NCBI GenBank assembly: GCA_028284155.1
Contig: JANQSF010000098.1
Coordinates: 174,674-238,673 of the forward strand
Direction: 5' to 3'
DNA: 64,000 nt
From: Phycisphaeraceae bacterium
GTDB lineage: Bacteria > Planctomycetota > Phycisphaerae > Phycisphaerales > Phycisphaeraceae
The translations under genes were made by a program, and so were the position numbers. The notes under the pieces were generated by a model. The model was not told the origin of the DNA and ran no database searches. It saw only the letters and a program-made list of their open reading frames with translations. Positions 17,030-25,939 of this stretch are shown in pieces (the stretch's first letter is position 1; the number at the start of each line of letters is the position of its first letter).

Positions 17030-17941
17030 ATGACGGCCCCGCGTATTACCGTCATCACCGTCAACAAAGACAACGGCGACTATCTTGAGCAGACGCTGGT
17101 CAGCGTGCTGGATCAGGGCTACACCAACTTCGAATACTTCGTGCTCGTCGGCGGCTCGACCGACGGCAGTGTCGATGTCGTCCGCCGCTACGCGCACGAC
17201 CTGGTGGCGTGGCGGTCGCGGGCCGACGGCGGGCCTGCCGACGCGATCAACGAGGCGCTGCAACAGGCGACGGGGCAGATCGTCACCGTCGTGCCCAGCG
17301 GCGACCTGCTGCTGCCGGGCGCGCTGCACGAGGCGGCGCGGGCGATGTCACCGGACGACCCGCCTTGGTGGTGGGTCGGGCACAGCCGACGGATCGGCCT
17401 GATCGACGACGACCGCGGCGAACTGCGCGCGACGCTGCCCGAGACGACGGCCGCGTACCTCATGCACGACTCGGGGGTGATCCCGGCGCTCGGCTCGTTC
17501 TGGCGGCGTGAGTTGTTCGAGCGGTACGGCGCGTTCGACAGCCGGCTGCGTCACGCGTTTGCTTACGACTGGGCGGCGAGACTCTTGCTCGAAGGCCGTC
17601 GGCCGAATATCGCGCCGGTGACGTTGGCGGCGCACCGCGAGACGGTTGAACGTTCGGTTGACCTGACGATCCGCGCGGGACTGGAGACGATCACGGTGGC
17701 CCGGCGGCACGGCCCGCGTTTGCCGTTGCCCGAACGGTTCGCCCTGTGGCGGAATTGTGAGGCGAGGCAGCGGATCTACACGCTCGCGCAAGCGGAGATG
17801 CGCGACGCCGACGCCCGCACGTTCCTGGCTCAACACATCCTCCGCCACCCGTGGTGGTTGGCAGACGCCATGACACGGCAGACGCTGCTGCACGGCGTGC
17901 AACACCCGTTGCCCGCGGGCACGACGCGGCATGCGGCGTGA
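17030..17941 (+). CDS. Glycosyltransferase family 2 (GT-A), copy 2 of tandem pair
   Basis: 303 residues from ATG 17030. Starts TAPRITVITVNKDNGDYLEQ; GGSTDGSVDVVRRY and RADGGPADAINEALQQATG follow the GT2 pattern. The usual DD after the second strand is replaced by VVPSGDLLLPGAL, so the metal-binding Asp pair is reduced to one Asp; activity may be altered. C-terminal LRHPWWLADAMTRQ resembles the paralog at 15961. Ends GTTRHAA. Confidence 0.87.
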   Translation: MTAPRITVITVNKDNGDYLEQTLVSVLDQGYTNFEYFVLVGGSTDGSVDVVRRYAHDLVAWRSRADGGPADAINEALQQATGQIVTVVPSGDLLLPGALHEAARAMSPDDPPWWWVGHSRRIGLIDDDRGELRATLPETTAAYLMHDSGVIPALGSFWRRELFERYGAFDSRLRHAFAYDWAARLLLEGRRPNIAPVTLAAHRETVERSVDLTIRAGLETITVARRHGPRLPLPERFALWRNCEARQRIYTLAQAEMRDADARTFLAQHILRHPWWLADAMTRQTLLHGVQHPLPAGTTRHAA

Positions 17942-17981
17942 GGGATCTCACATCAACGATCGTTGCTTCTGCCACGAGGAC

Positions 17982-18005
17982 GCCCACGGATTGCAATCCG
18001 TGGGC
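17982..18005. repeat. Perfect palindrome GCCCACGGATT/AATCCGTGGGC
   Basis: A 24-base perfect palindrome with no unpaired loop (GCCCACGGATTG-CAATCCGTGGGC), between the GT2 and GT4 genes. Single copy in the window; REP-like. Confidence 0.7.
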
Positions 18006-18118
18006 TTGTCGCATGTAACGATTGTGACGGTTTTGCGGGCTGGGCAATCAACCCGTCGCGTTGTCGCGCCGATGCACAGGATGTGTCGGAGTTTGTCAAA
18101 GCAAGGGACGCGATCGGT

Positions 18119-19273
18119 ATGCGCATCGCCCTGGACGCCCGCACGGTCTACCGCCCGCAACGGCGGGGGACGGGCAAGAACCTGATCGACCTGTACGCCC
18201 ACCTGGCCGAGGCTCGCCCCGGCTGGCGGGTGACGGCCTATCACCGCGCCCGGCCGTTGACGCCCGATCTGGCCGGCCTGCTGCCGCGGCGGGTCGCCAC
18301 GCCCAAACGGATTGAGATGATGGGCGACCGCTATGACGCGTGGGGTCGCCTGCGATTGCCCATGGCCGCGCGGCGCGACCGTGTCGATGTCTTGCACTGC
18401 CCAGCCAACATGTGTCCTGCGTGGATGCCCGTGCCGACGGTCGTCACCATCCACGACCTGATCCCGCTTCAACCGAACAGCGGCGTGCCCGATGGTTTCA
18501 AGCGTCGGTTCGAGTCGTCGGTGCGCACGGCCTGCCGCAAGGCAGCGGTGATCATCACACCGTCTCAATTCACACGTCAGCAATTGCTCGACGGTTACAA
18601 GGCCGATGCGCACCGTGTCGTGGTGAACCCGTGGGCGGCGGACAGCCGAATGCGCCCAGTCACGCCGCGCGCAGCCGAAGCGACGTTATTGAAGTACGGC
18701 GTGCGGCGGCCGTTCGTCCTGCACATGGGCGCGGCCGACCCGCGCAAGAACACGCGTCGGCTGTTGCACGCCTGGTCGATCAGCGACATCGGACGAAGCG
18801 GCTGCTGCCACCTGCTGGTCATCGGTCTGGACGGGCCGACCGCGCGCTCGCTGCAGCAGACGGTCGAACAGTTCGGCATCGCCGGCACGGTTCGGTTGTG
18901 CGGCTTTGCCGATGAAGACGACATGGCCGCGCTGTTCAGCATCGCCGAGTTGATCGCCTACCCGAGTTTGGCGGAGGGGTTCGGCCTGCCGATCCTCGAC
19001 GCGTGGTCCGCTAAGACGCCGATTCTCGTCAGCGACACGACCAGCCTGCCCGAGGTGGCCGGCGACGCCGCGGCGATCGTCGACCCGACCGACGCGTGCG
19101 GCATTGCCCGAACCATGACGCGCATCCTGCGCGACAAACACACGCGCATGGAACTTGTCCAACGCGGCTTGAAACGACTCGAACAGTACACGTGGCGGAG
19201 CACGGCGCAGCGGTTTGCCGGCGTGCTCGAATCAGCCGTCGGCGGGCACACCCTCAGCAGAGCGGCTGCGTGA
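18119..19273 (+). CDS. Glycosyltransferase family 4 (GT-B)
   Basis: 384 residues from ATG 18119 (MRIALDARTVYRPQRRGTG, the usual mannosyltransferase-like N-terminus). Conserved VVTIHDLIPLQ and AAVIITPSQFTRQQL, then FVLHMGAADPRKNTRRLLHAW and the E-x7-E segment LIAYPSLAEGFGLPILDAWS. Likely adds mannose or a related residue to the exported glycan. Ends TLSRAAA. Confidence 0.92.
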   Translation: MRIALDARTVYRPQRRGTGKNLIDLYAHLAEARPGWRVTAYHRARPLTPDLAGLLPRRVATPKRIEMMGDRYDAWGRLRLPMAARRDRVDVLHCPANMCPAWMPVPTVVTIHDLIPLQPNSGVPDGFKRRFESSVRTACRKAAVIITPSQFTRQQLLDGYKADAHRVVVNPWAADSRMRPVTPRAAEATLLKYGVRRPFVLHMGAADPRKNTRRLLHAWSISDIGRSGCCHLLVIGLDGPTARSLQQTVEQFGIAGTVRLCGFADEDDMAALFSIAELIAYPSLAEGFGLPILDAWSAKTPILVSDTTSLPEVAGDAAAIVDPTDACGIARTMTRILRDKHTRMELVQRGLKRLEQYTWRSTAQRFAGVLESAVGGHTLSRAAA

Positions 19274-19305
19274 TACGCCGGGTGACACGTACCTGGTGAC
19301 TCGAC

Positions 19306-20628
19306 ATGACGATCGACCCCCTCAACCCGACAAGTGTTTGCGCCCGCCGCGAGGCGTCGCCGACGGCCGACGTGCTGTTCGTCGCCGGGCAGCCGCTATG
19401 GCCTTTGGACCAGGGGTTTAAGGTGCACGGCCTGCACATGGCGAGGGCGTTGCGCAAGCTGGGTGTGTCGGTGGCGATCGCGTCGGTCGAGCCGTTACCC
19501 AACGACGTGCCCGACGACGTGCGCGCGTTGCACATCGATTGGCCGACGGCGAACGACATCCAACACGCGCGCTGGCGGTCGGCGCAACGTGGGTGGGTTG
19601 GCGCGTTGCGACGACGCATGACGCGGTACCGTTGGCTCAAGGTCGAAGAACTGGCCGGCGCGGTCGAACTCATCGACGCGCGTCGTCCGTTGGCGGTTGT
19701 TGGGCTGGGCATTCCCGGCGCGATTCTTGCGAAGCTGATGCAACCCGTCACCGTCGCGCCCTGCGTCTGGTACGGCGCGGACGAGCTGCTGCATTACCAC
19801 GCGACGTGCATGAAACGCGAACCGGTCACACGCTGGCCTGGCCGATGGCGACGGATGGCTGACGATGCGCTGTTCGAGTCGCTGTTCGTCCGCGGGCTGG
19901 ACGGCGCGATCGGCGTCAGCCCGACCGACACTCGCCTGCTCAAGCGGATCGCCGGCGCGAAGCGGGCGGTCACGGTCCGTAATGGCGTCGATCTCGACAC
20001 CTTCACGCCGAACGACAACGTGCAGCCACGCGACACGTCGTTGGTGTTTTGGGGGCGTTTGGACTTCGAGCCGAACATCGACGCGGTGACGTGGTTTGCC
20101 CGCGCAGTTTGGCCGCGACTTTGCGCTGAACAACCCGACGCGACTTGGCGGATCGTCGGCAAATGCCCCACGAAGCGCGTGCTTGAACTCAACGCGATCC
20201 CAGGGATCGATGTGGTCGGCCCGGTGGACGACATCCGCAACGAAGCCTGGTCTGCCCAGGTGACGGTCCTGCCGATGCGCTGCGGCGGTGGGATCAAGAA
20301 CAAACTGCTCGAAGCGGCGGCGATGGGCTGTCCGATCGTCGCCTCGCCGCGCGCGGTGAACGGCCTGGAAGCCGGTGACGGCCCGTTGCCGTGGCGATTG
20401 AGCGGATCGGTCGAAGACTGGGTACGGCAGATCACCGACCTGTGGCGGCAGGCCGAGCACCGTGCCGAACTCGGTCAACATGCGCGGCGGTGGGTTGAAG
20501 CGTTTCACGATTGGCGGGGCGCGGCGCAGGCGATGGTCGATTGGCTCGAAGAATTTACGTCTCATATCGCCCAGCACAAGATCGACCACAGACTGCCGTC
20601 GGACGATGGTTATCGGCGCGCGGCGTAG
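19306..20628 (+). CDS. Glycosyltransferase family 4 (GT-B)
   Basis: 440 residues from ATG 19306. VLFVAGQPLWPLDQGFKVHGLHMARALRK is the acceptor-domain start (about residues 25-53); the donor half has VFWGRLDFEPNIDAVTWF, WRIVGKCPTK and VLPMRCGGGIKNKLLEAAAMGCP with the conserved Glu. This last style resembles the sugar transferases of PEP-CTERM/exosortase polysaccharide loci. It is the last gene of the cluster; a palindrome pair follows. Ends DDGYRRAA. Confidence 0.9.
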   Translation: MTIDPLNPTSVCARREASPTADVLFVAGQPLWPLDQGFKVHGLHMARALRKLGVSVAIASVEPLPNDVPDDVRALHIDWPTANDIQHARWRSAQRGWVGALRRRMTRYRWLKVEELAGAVELIDARRPLAVVGLGIPGAILAKLMQPVTVAPCVWYGADELLHYHATCMKREPVTRWPGRWRRMADDALFESLFVRGLDGAIGVSPTDTRLLKRIAGAKRAVTVRNGVDLDTFTPNDNVQPRDTSLVFWGRLDFEPNIDAVTWFARAVWPRLCAEQPDATWRIVGKCPTKRVLELNAIPGIDVVGPVDDIRNEAWSAQVTVLPMRCGGGIKNKLLEAAAMGCPIVASPRAVNGLEAGDGPLPWRLSGSVEDWVRQITDLWRQAEHRAELGQHARRWVEAFHDWRGAAQAMVDWLEEFTSHIAQHKIDHRLPSDDGYRRAA

Positions 20629-20665
20629 AGCGGCGGCGTGCAGTACACATTGACGTGTTATCGGT

Positions 20666-20739
20666 GTGCCACTGGCGGCTTGCCCGCCAGTGCCGTTGCC
20701 GGGCATGGAAAGCACTGGCGGGCAAGCCGCCAGTGGCAC
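20666..20739. repeat. Inverted REP pair (CACTGGCGG family)
   Basis: Arm 20666-20694 and its reverse complement at 20712-20739; each arm is itself a palindrome (ACTGGCGG-n-CCGCCAGT). A 17-base spacer separates them. It follows the last polysaccharide gene and could mark the transcript end. Confidence 0.85.
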
Positions 20740-20881
20740 GCTCAAAACCAGACTCGACGCACGAATCGCGGCTCGGACGGAGCCTCGCCCTCCCGACGAC
20801 ATGTCTATTCGCAGCATCGGTCCGTCTTGACCCCATCACACAATCCGTCGATGACTCATGAGGGGTCGGAGGACTCACGCG

Positions 20882-21472
20882 ATGGCGTGGACGAGTATGC
20901 ACTTTGCCGTGGGGATGGGGTGCGCCGGCGCGGCGTTCGCCGCCGGGTCGTACTTCCTGCGCCGCGGGCACCGCTGGTTGCCGGCCGCAATGACGGTCGG
21001 CGGCATCTGGGCGTGCGTGCCCGACTTCCCGCGATTCTTTCGGGAAGACTTCCCGCAGGTCCCGCTGGCCGGCACGTTCGGCTCGAAGACGCTCGAGCGT
21101 TCGCTGCACGCCGTGGGCGACTTATTCGGCTTTCACCGTGCGCTGGACGCGCAGCCGCACGAGTTTGCGTTGCACGGGTTGTTCTGCATCGTCCTGCTCT
21201 ACAACCTGGCGATCGGTTACCTGCTCACACTTGAGTCGCGGCAGCGGAACAGCCTGGCCAACCGCACGTGGCGGGCGCACGGCGGGGACGTGGCTGAGGA
21301 GGCGCTGTCGACGCGACGCAAACGCCGCCGACAATCGCGACGACGCCGTTCGCAGGAGTCGGGCGACGTGCCGGAACCGGCCTATCTAACTGAGGGCGAG
21401 CCGCCACCGTCCGAGAAGGACGGCGACGTGATCTACCGTATCCAACCGACGCGCAACGCGGAAGGCTCTTGA
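20882..21472 (+). CDS. Membrane protein, hypothetical
   Basis: 196 residues from ATG 20882, with GGAGG upstream; an ATG at 20858 would add eight residues. Hydrophobic spans at about residues 5-24, 34-47 and 92-110. The C-terminal third is a charged tail (KRRRQSRRRRSQES). No recognised family. The stop overlaps a possible TTG start of the next gene, suggesting co-transcription. Confidence 0.65.
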   Translation: MAWTSMHFAVGMGCAGAAFAAGSYFLRRGHRWLPAAMTVGGIWACVPDFPRFFREDFPQVPLAGTFGSKTLERSLHAVGDLFGFHRALDAQPHEFALHGLFCIVLLYNLAIGYLLTLESRQRNSLANRTWRAHGGDVAEEALSTRRKRRRQSRRRRSQESGDVPEPAYLTEGEPPPSEKDGDVIYRIQPTRNAEGS

Positions 21473-21495
21473 TCGATTCGCCACCGGCCGACACA

Positions 21496-22464
21496 ATGGT
21501 CGGCGTGACGCGAACATTGATCCCAAATCCATGGACTTGCTGCGTACTCGCTCTTGCGATGTCGATCGCGTGGGCGGACGTCGCTGCCGCTTATCCCGAG
21601 GGCTACACCTGGCAGCGCAACAGCGCGTACCGCGCCGGCCGAACGCACGACTCGACACGTGGGAATCCGAACATCGATGGCGAAGGCGCGGGCGTTTACC
21701 ACTACTACGCCGTCACCGCGCCGTCCGACGCCGGGCGAGACCCGTCGCTTGGAGCGCCGCCGGCTGAACGCTGGTACCGCCTTGCTCGGCGGACGCTGCC
21801 TTGGGACAACAATCAGGACCGTTGGGCGCACCGGTTGGCGACGGTCGGCAGACGCGAGATGATCCACTCCGCCCTCGCGCAGGGCAATGAGCACCAGTTC
21901 GTCCCGATGTACGTTTGGAAGAACCCGGCCGGCGACGGCGTGTACGTGCGCATCGACGGTGCCTACACGATCCGCTGGACGCACGACTACGACATCGAGA
22001 TTGTGGTCGCCTATCACGACGTGTCGGAAGACCGTTGGGTCGAACTGTCACCCACGGCCCGCTACGCTCGGCCGGACGGCTCGTCGGCGCTCGACCTGCG
22101 GGCGGACCCGGTCTTGCAGCGGTTCGACGCGGGCGATGAACTGGTCGTGAGCGTCCGTGCACGTGAGTCGGTCGAGGCCGCGGCTGCGCTGGCCATTCTG
22201 GAAGACCAGATCACACTAACACGCGTGCCGCAACCGCGCGCATTACCGACCAAGACGCTGATCAAGCCGCGCGCGTCGGACGCGAACGACTCAACGGCGT
22301 CGAACGCAACAACACCCGCGACGACCGGCACGTCGTCCAACGCGCCGGCGCAATGGTCGTCCGGCACGATCACGATCGTGTTGGTCACCGTTGCGGTCAT
22401 CATCAACGGCGCGCTGGTTGTGTTGCTGTGGCGGTGGTGGCGGAACCGGACGGGCGCTGTGTAG
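21496..22464 (+). CDS. Exported protein with C-terminal membrane anchor, hypothetical
   Basis: 322 residues from ATG 21496; a TTG at 21469 would overlap the previous stop. Signal peptide (WTCCVLALAMSIAWADVAAA), then a roughly 200-residue soluble domain with many aromatic residues (YTWQRNSAYRAGRTHDS, MYVWKNPAGDGVYVRIDG), a Thr/Ser/Ala-rich linker (about 255-285) and a single transmembrane helix near the end (ITIVLVTVAVIINGALVVLL). A type I membrane layout with a periplasmic domain. Family unknown. The upstream 196-residue membrane protein may be a partner. Confidence 0.68.
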   Translation: MVGVTRTLIPNPWTCCVLALAMSIAWADVAAAYPEGYTWQRNSAYRAGRTHDSTRGNPNIDGEGAGVYHYYAVTAPSDAGRDPSLGAPPAERWYRLARRTLPWDNNQDRWAHRLATVGRREMIHSALAQGNEHQFVPMYVWKNPAGDGVYVRIDGAYTIRWTHDYDIEIVVAYHDVSEDRWVELSPTARYARPDGSSALDLRADPVLQRFDAGDELVVSVRARESVEAAAALAILEDQITLTRVPQPRALPTKTLIKPRASDANDSTASNATTPATTGTSSNAPAQWSSGTITIVLVTVAVIINGALVVLLWRWWRNRTGAV

Positions 22465-22470
22465 CGACAC

Positions 22471-22637
22471 ACCTCTCCCGCTGGGAGAGGTCGGCGGCGC
22501 AGCCGCCGGGTGAGGGTTGCGCGCGGGGGTCGCCCGTTCACAAAACACTCGAACAGCGACCACTCGAGCGCCGGATTCCGTCCTCCGTTGAACTGAAGAT
22601 CAACCGCGCGCAGCCCTCTCCCAAAGGGAGAGGGAGC
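22471..22637. repeat. CTCTCCC/GGGAGAG palindromic element (copy 2)
   Basis: Starts with hairpin CCTCTCCCGCTGGGAGAGG, then palindrome CGGCGGCGCAGCCGCCG and GTGAGGGTTGCGCGC; ends with CCTCTCCCAAAGGGAGAGG near 22613-22634. The first 50 bases match the element translated inside the methyltransferase (12866-12997) with few differences. Begins six bases after a stop codon. Confidence 0.88.
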
Positions 22638-22662
22638 CGGATCGACCGCGTGTGAATACCGA

Positions 22663-23829
22663 TTACTTCACCGCGTCGGTCGTCAACCGGTACACCGTCG
22701 TCTTGCGGTACTGCTCGCCCGGTTCGAGTACGACGCTGGGGAACTTGGGTGTGTTGATCGAGTTGGGGAAGTGCTGCGGCTCGAGGCAGAAGCCGTGGTA
22801 CTGCTCATAGACCTTGCCGCCCTTGCCCGTGTTTGTGCCGTCCAGGAAGTTGCCCGTGTAGAACTGGATGCCGATGTCGGTGGTGAACACCTCGAGGACG
22901 CGGCCGGTCTTCGGGTCGCGGACCACGGCCGCCTTGGACAGCGATCCGTTGCTGCTATTGAGCACGTAGTTCAGGTCGTATCCGATCGGGTCGCCGCCGA
23001 CGATCTTCAGGTCCTTGCCGATCGGCTTCGGCTCGGTGAAATCGAACGGCGTGCCCGCGACGGGCGCGATCTGGCCGGTGGGGACGAGCGTCTCGTCGCC
23101 GGGCGTGTATCGGCTGGCCATCAGTTGCAACTCGTGGCCGAGGATGTCGCCGCTGCCCGCGCCGGCCAGGTTGAAGTATGAGTGGTGCGTCAGGTTCACC
23201 GGCGTGGGCTTGTCCGTCGTCGCCAGGTAGTCGATCTGCAACCCGTTTTCGTTGGTCAGCGTGTACGTCACCGTCAGGTCGAGCGTGCCGGGGTAGCCTT
23301 CCTCGCCGTCGGGGCTGGTGTATTTGAATCGCACGGCCGGCGCGCCGTCGCGCATCAGCGGCTCGGCCTTCCACACGCGCTTGTCCAGCCCTTTGTCGCC
23401 GCCGTGCAGGTGGTGCGGGTCGTTGTTCGCCGCGAGCTTGAATTCCTGCCCGTTCAGCATGAACTTGGCGTTGGCGATGCGGTTGGCCACCCGGCCGGTC
23501 GTCGCGCCGAAGTAGGGGTGACCCTTCAGGTAGCCGTCGAGCGAGTCGAACCCCAGCACGACATCGCCGAGCTTGCCGTCGCGGTCGTACGCGTGCAACT
23601 CGGTCAGTAGCGCGCCGTACGTCATGATCTTGGCGACCATGCCGTGCTTGTTGCGCAGCGTGTAAAGCTCGACGGCCTGGCCGTCTTCCGTCTGCCCGAA
23701 CGGTTCGCTTGTGACCATGGGTTTGAATTCCCCATCGCGCACCGCGTCCCACGACTCGCACCCGCCGACGAAGGCCAGCAGCACGACAACCACGAGACAC
23801 GACGCCAATTGTTGAGTGAGGTTTTGCAT
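22663..23829 (-). CDS. galM: Aldose 1-epimerase (galactose mutarotase), lipoprotein
   Basis: 388 residues from ATG 23829. Interconverts alpha and beta anomers of aldoses. The N-terminus is a lipoprotein signal (LASCLVVVVLLAFVGGC, Cys about 24), so it is probably periplasmic, as in several planctomycetes. Family motifs: YGALLTELHAYDRDGKLGDVVLGFDSL, ATTGRVANRIANAKF, NDPHHLHGGDKGLDKRVW (substrate His), PVNLTHHSYFNLAG (catalytic His) and the late YTGNFLDG and CLEPQHFPNSIN holding the catalytic Glu. All key residues are present. Divergent from the DUF1080 gene downstream, perhaps sharing a regulatory region. Confidence 0.94.
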   Translation of the reverse strand: MQNLTQQLASCLVVVVLLAFVGGCESWDAVRDGEFKPMVTSEPFGQTEDGQAVELYTLRNKHGMVAKIMTYGALLTELHAYDRDGKLGDVVLGFDSLDGYLKGHPYFGATTGRVANRIANAKFMLNGQEFKLAANNDPHHLHGGDKGLDKRVWKAEPLMRDGAPAVRFKYTSPDGEEGYPGTLDLTVTYTLTNENGLQIDYLATTDKPTPVNLTHHSYFNLAGAGSGDILGHELQLMASRYTPGDETLVPTGQIAPVAGTPFDFTEPKPIGKDLKIVGGDPIGYDLNYVLNSSNGSLSKAAVVRDPKTGRVLEVFTTDIGIQFYTGNFLDGTNTGKGGKVYEQYHGFCLEPQHFPNSINTPKFPSVVLEPGEQYRKTTVYRLTTDAVK

Positions 23830-24007
23830 CGGTTTAAGACCTTTGTGACAAACGAGGACCCCGGCGGCAAGCCGCCGACACGGGACATGGTAACGCATGT
23901 CGACTTCACACGCGGCCTCCTCCGCGACGACCCTGTCAGGCCTTGCAGGCGCGGGCCGATATACTACCGTCCAAGTGACACCTAATCCCTCCGCAAGGAC
24001 GCCCGAC

Positions 24008-24772
24008 ATGAACGGCACACCGGCCAATCGATTGGCGATGACCCTCGTCGCCGGACTCGTTTTGAACCTCGCCGCCTGCTGCCAGCAGACGCCCCAATCG
24101 ATGGGAGATGCCGGCTCATCGGCCGATGACGGCGCCGGCTGGGGCGCGCTCTTCGACGGCAAGACGCTGAAGGGTTGGAAGCGCACGGAGTTCGGGGGCG
24201 ACAAGGCCCCGTACGTCCAGAACGGCATGCTGGTCATCCCGACCGGCGAGGTGCTCAGCGGCGCGACATACACCGGCAAGCTGCCCACGACCAACTACGA
24301 GATCGACGTCGAGGTTCAGCGGATCAACGGTCTGGACTTCTTCTGCGGGCTGACATTCCCCCACAAGGAATCGAACGCGTCGCTGATCATCGGTGGTTGG
24401 GGCGGCGGCGTGTGCGGCATTTCGAGTATCGATGGGCTGGACGCGTCGGAGAACGAGACGACCCAGTTCCTGAGCTTTGACTCGAAGGTGTGGTACACGG
24501 TCCGCCTGCGCGTCTGGGAGGACAAGTTCGAGGCTTGGTTGTCGTACGACGAGAAGAATGAAGAGACCAAGAAGAACGAACGCGTCATCATCAAGCTCGT
24601 CGACGTCAACGTCAAAGATCGCAAGGTCGACGTCCGCCCCGAGGTCGAACTGAGCAAGCCGTTCGGGTTCTCGGCGTTCCAGACGACAGCCGGGCTGCGT
24701 AGCATCCGGATGCGTAAACTCGACCCGAAGAAACCGAAAGAAGGCGCCCCGAAGGAAAACCGCGATCCGTAA
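24008..24772 (+). CDS. DUF1080 (3-keto-disaccharide hydrolase-like) lipoprotein
   Basis: 254 residues from ATG 24008. Lipoprotein-type signal (MTLVAGLVLNLAACC). The concanavalin-like DUF1080 beta-sandwich begins at WGALFDGKTLKGWKRTEF and includes YEIDVEVQRINGLDFFCGLTFP. The family is greatly expanded in planctomycetes; characterised relatives cleave 3-keto-glycosides. Next to a periplasmic aldose epimerase this suggests a small sugar-processing neighbourhood. A GTAG-type repeat pair starts three bases after the stop. Confidence 0.88.
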   Translation: MNGTPANRLAMTLVAGLVLNLAACCQQTPQSMGDAGSSADDGAGWGALFDGKTLKGWKRTEFGGDKAPYVQNGMLVIPTGEVLSGATYTGKLPTTNYEIDVEVQRINGLDFFCGLTFPHKESNASLIIGGWGGGVCGISSIDGLDASENETTQFLSFDSKVWYTVRLRVWEDKFEAWLSYDEKNEETKKNERVIIKLVDVNVKDRKVDVRPEVELSKPFGFSAFQTTAGLRSIRMRKLDPKKPKEGAPKENRDP

Positions 24773-24775
24773 AAC

Positions 24776-24847
24776 GTAGGTCAGGTCATGGACCTGACAC
24801 AACTCCACCAAGCGCATCCCATTCGTCAGGTCAATGACCTGACCTAC
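24776..24847. repeat. GTAG-type inverted REP pair (TCAGGTCA family, copy 1)
   Basis: GTAG then TCAGGTC-ATG-GACCTGA; a spacer; then TCAGGTC-AAT-GACCTGA followed by CTAC. Same family as the two copies at 33990-34060 and 34301-34371 in nuoM. Confidence 0.88.
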
Positions 24848-24867
24848 TTTCAAAGCGGTCAATCATC

Positions 24868-25446
24868 ATGTTAATGGACAAAGACCTCCTCGCCGCCAAG
24901 TTCGACCAGGCGTTGCCGTATGCCGACTTCGTCGCCGTGGGCGAGCCGATGGGCCATCGCCCGCCGTGGGACGAGCGTTACGGCCGACTCGAACTGACGC
25001 CGGAGCAGGACGCGCGCGTCAAGTCGTTTGCGCGCAAGGTGAACGTGCTCAGTCTCACGGGCACGTGGTGCGGCGACTGCGCGTTGCAGGGGTCGGCCTT
25101 GCAGCGCGTCGCTGAGGCCAACCCCGACAAGATCGACCTGCGTTTCATCATGCGCGAAGAGGCGCACGCCGACCTGATCGTCAAGTGCCCCATCAACCAG
25201 GGCTACCGCGTGCCCGTGACGTGGTTCCTGGCAGAAGACATGGAGCCCGTCGGCTGGTTCGGCGACCGCACGCTCAGTCGATACCGATCCATGGCGCGCA
25301 AGGCGTTCCCGGGAGAGAACATCGTCCTGGCCGAGCCGCCGGCCGACCCCGTCCGGGCCGTGCTCGACGAGGTGCTCGACGAGTTTGAACGCGTCGAACT
25401 ACTCCTGCGCATCAGCCCAAGACTCAGGGAAGTTCACAACGATTGA
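24868..25446 (+). CDS. Thioredoxin-fold protein (CGDC)
   Basis: 192 residues. A thioredoxin-like core holds the redox motif WCGDC (residues 67-71), with the later cis-Pro segment YRVPVTWFL. No signal peptide, so cytoplasmic. The spacing fits the YbbN/thioredoxin-family proteins seen in Bacteroidetes and planctomycetes, annotated simply as thioredoxin family; redox partners are unknown. The region between the previous gene and this one is filled by a REP pair ending 20 bases before the start. Confidence 0.85.
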   Translation: MLMDKDLLAAKFDQALPYADFVAVGEPMGHRPPWDERYGRLELTPEQDARVKSFARKVNVLSLTGTWCGDCALQGSALQRVAEANPDKIDLRFIMREEAHADLIVKCPINQGYRVPVTWFLAEDMEPVGWFGDRTLSRYRSMARKAFPGENIVLAEPPADPVRAVLDEVLDEFERVELLLRISPRLREVHND

Positions 25447-25450
25447 TCCC

Positions 25451-25474
25451 AGCCGCTTGCGGCTTAGCGCTCCC
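25451..25474. repeat. AGCCGCTTGCGGCT family palindrome (copy 1)
   Basis: AGCCGC-TT-GCGGCT followed by TAGCGCTCCC. Matching copies are at 27415-27434 (reversed) and 40520-40543 (inside a CDS). Confidence 0.75.
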
Positions 25475-25487
25475 CTCACCCACCTCC

Positions 25488-25517
25488 GCATTTTGCATTT
25501 TGCACTTTGCATTTTGA
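25488..25517 (+). repeat. GCATTTT direct repeats
   Basis: Four AT-rich units (GCATTTT, GCATTTT, GCACTTT, GCATTTT) ten bases upstream of the alkyltransferase start, in an otherwise GC-rich setting. Confidence 0.7.
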
Positions 25518-25527
25518 ATTGACCCCC

Positions 25528-25914
25528 ATGCCCCTCTTCGAAAACGACATCAAGGCCGGCCGAATCGTCCGCGGCATGAACTTCCACGAACAGGTCTGGG
25601 CGATCGTTTCGCGCATCCCCGCCGGCCGAGTGACGACGTATGGCCAAATCGCCGTCGTGCTCGACACGCCCAACGCCGCCCGCGCCGTCGGCCACGCGAT
25701 GAATCGCAATCCGTTCGCCCCGACCGTGCCCTGCCACCGCGTCGTCGGCGCCGACGGCTCGCTGACGGGCTACGCCGGCGGACTGCCAATGAAAGAACGA
25801 CTGCTGCGCGAAGAGGGTGTCGAGGTCGAAGGGAGACGTGTCGATGTCGAGCGGTTTGGTGTGTCCGGCGAGGTGTTGTCGAGTGCGGCCCAGCCGATTG
25901 GTCAATTTGGTTGA
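25528..25914 (+). CDS. MGMT-like methylated-DNA alkyltransferase, short form
   Basis: 128 residues from ATG 25528. Only the C-terminal DNA-binding/active-site domain of the MGMT/Ogt family is present: FHEQVWAIVSRIPAGRVTTYGQIA (winged HTH), AARAVGHAMNRNP (recognition helix with the Arg finger) and the active-site PCHRVVG with the methyl-acceptor Cys. The N-terminal RNase-H-like domain of Ogt is missing, as in the short alkyltransferase(-like) family. Because Cys is retained (ATL proteins have Trp), it is probably a real suicide methyltransferase. Confidence 0.9.
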   Translation: MPLFENDIKAGRIVRGMNFHEQVWAIVSRIPAGRVTTYGQIAVVLDTPNAARAVGHAMNRNPFAPTVPCHRVVGADGSLTGYAGGLPMKERLLREEGVEVEGRRVDVERFGVSGEVLSSAAQPIGQFG

Positions 25915-25939
25915 CCAATGCTTTCGGGGCGATGGATGA

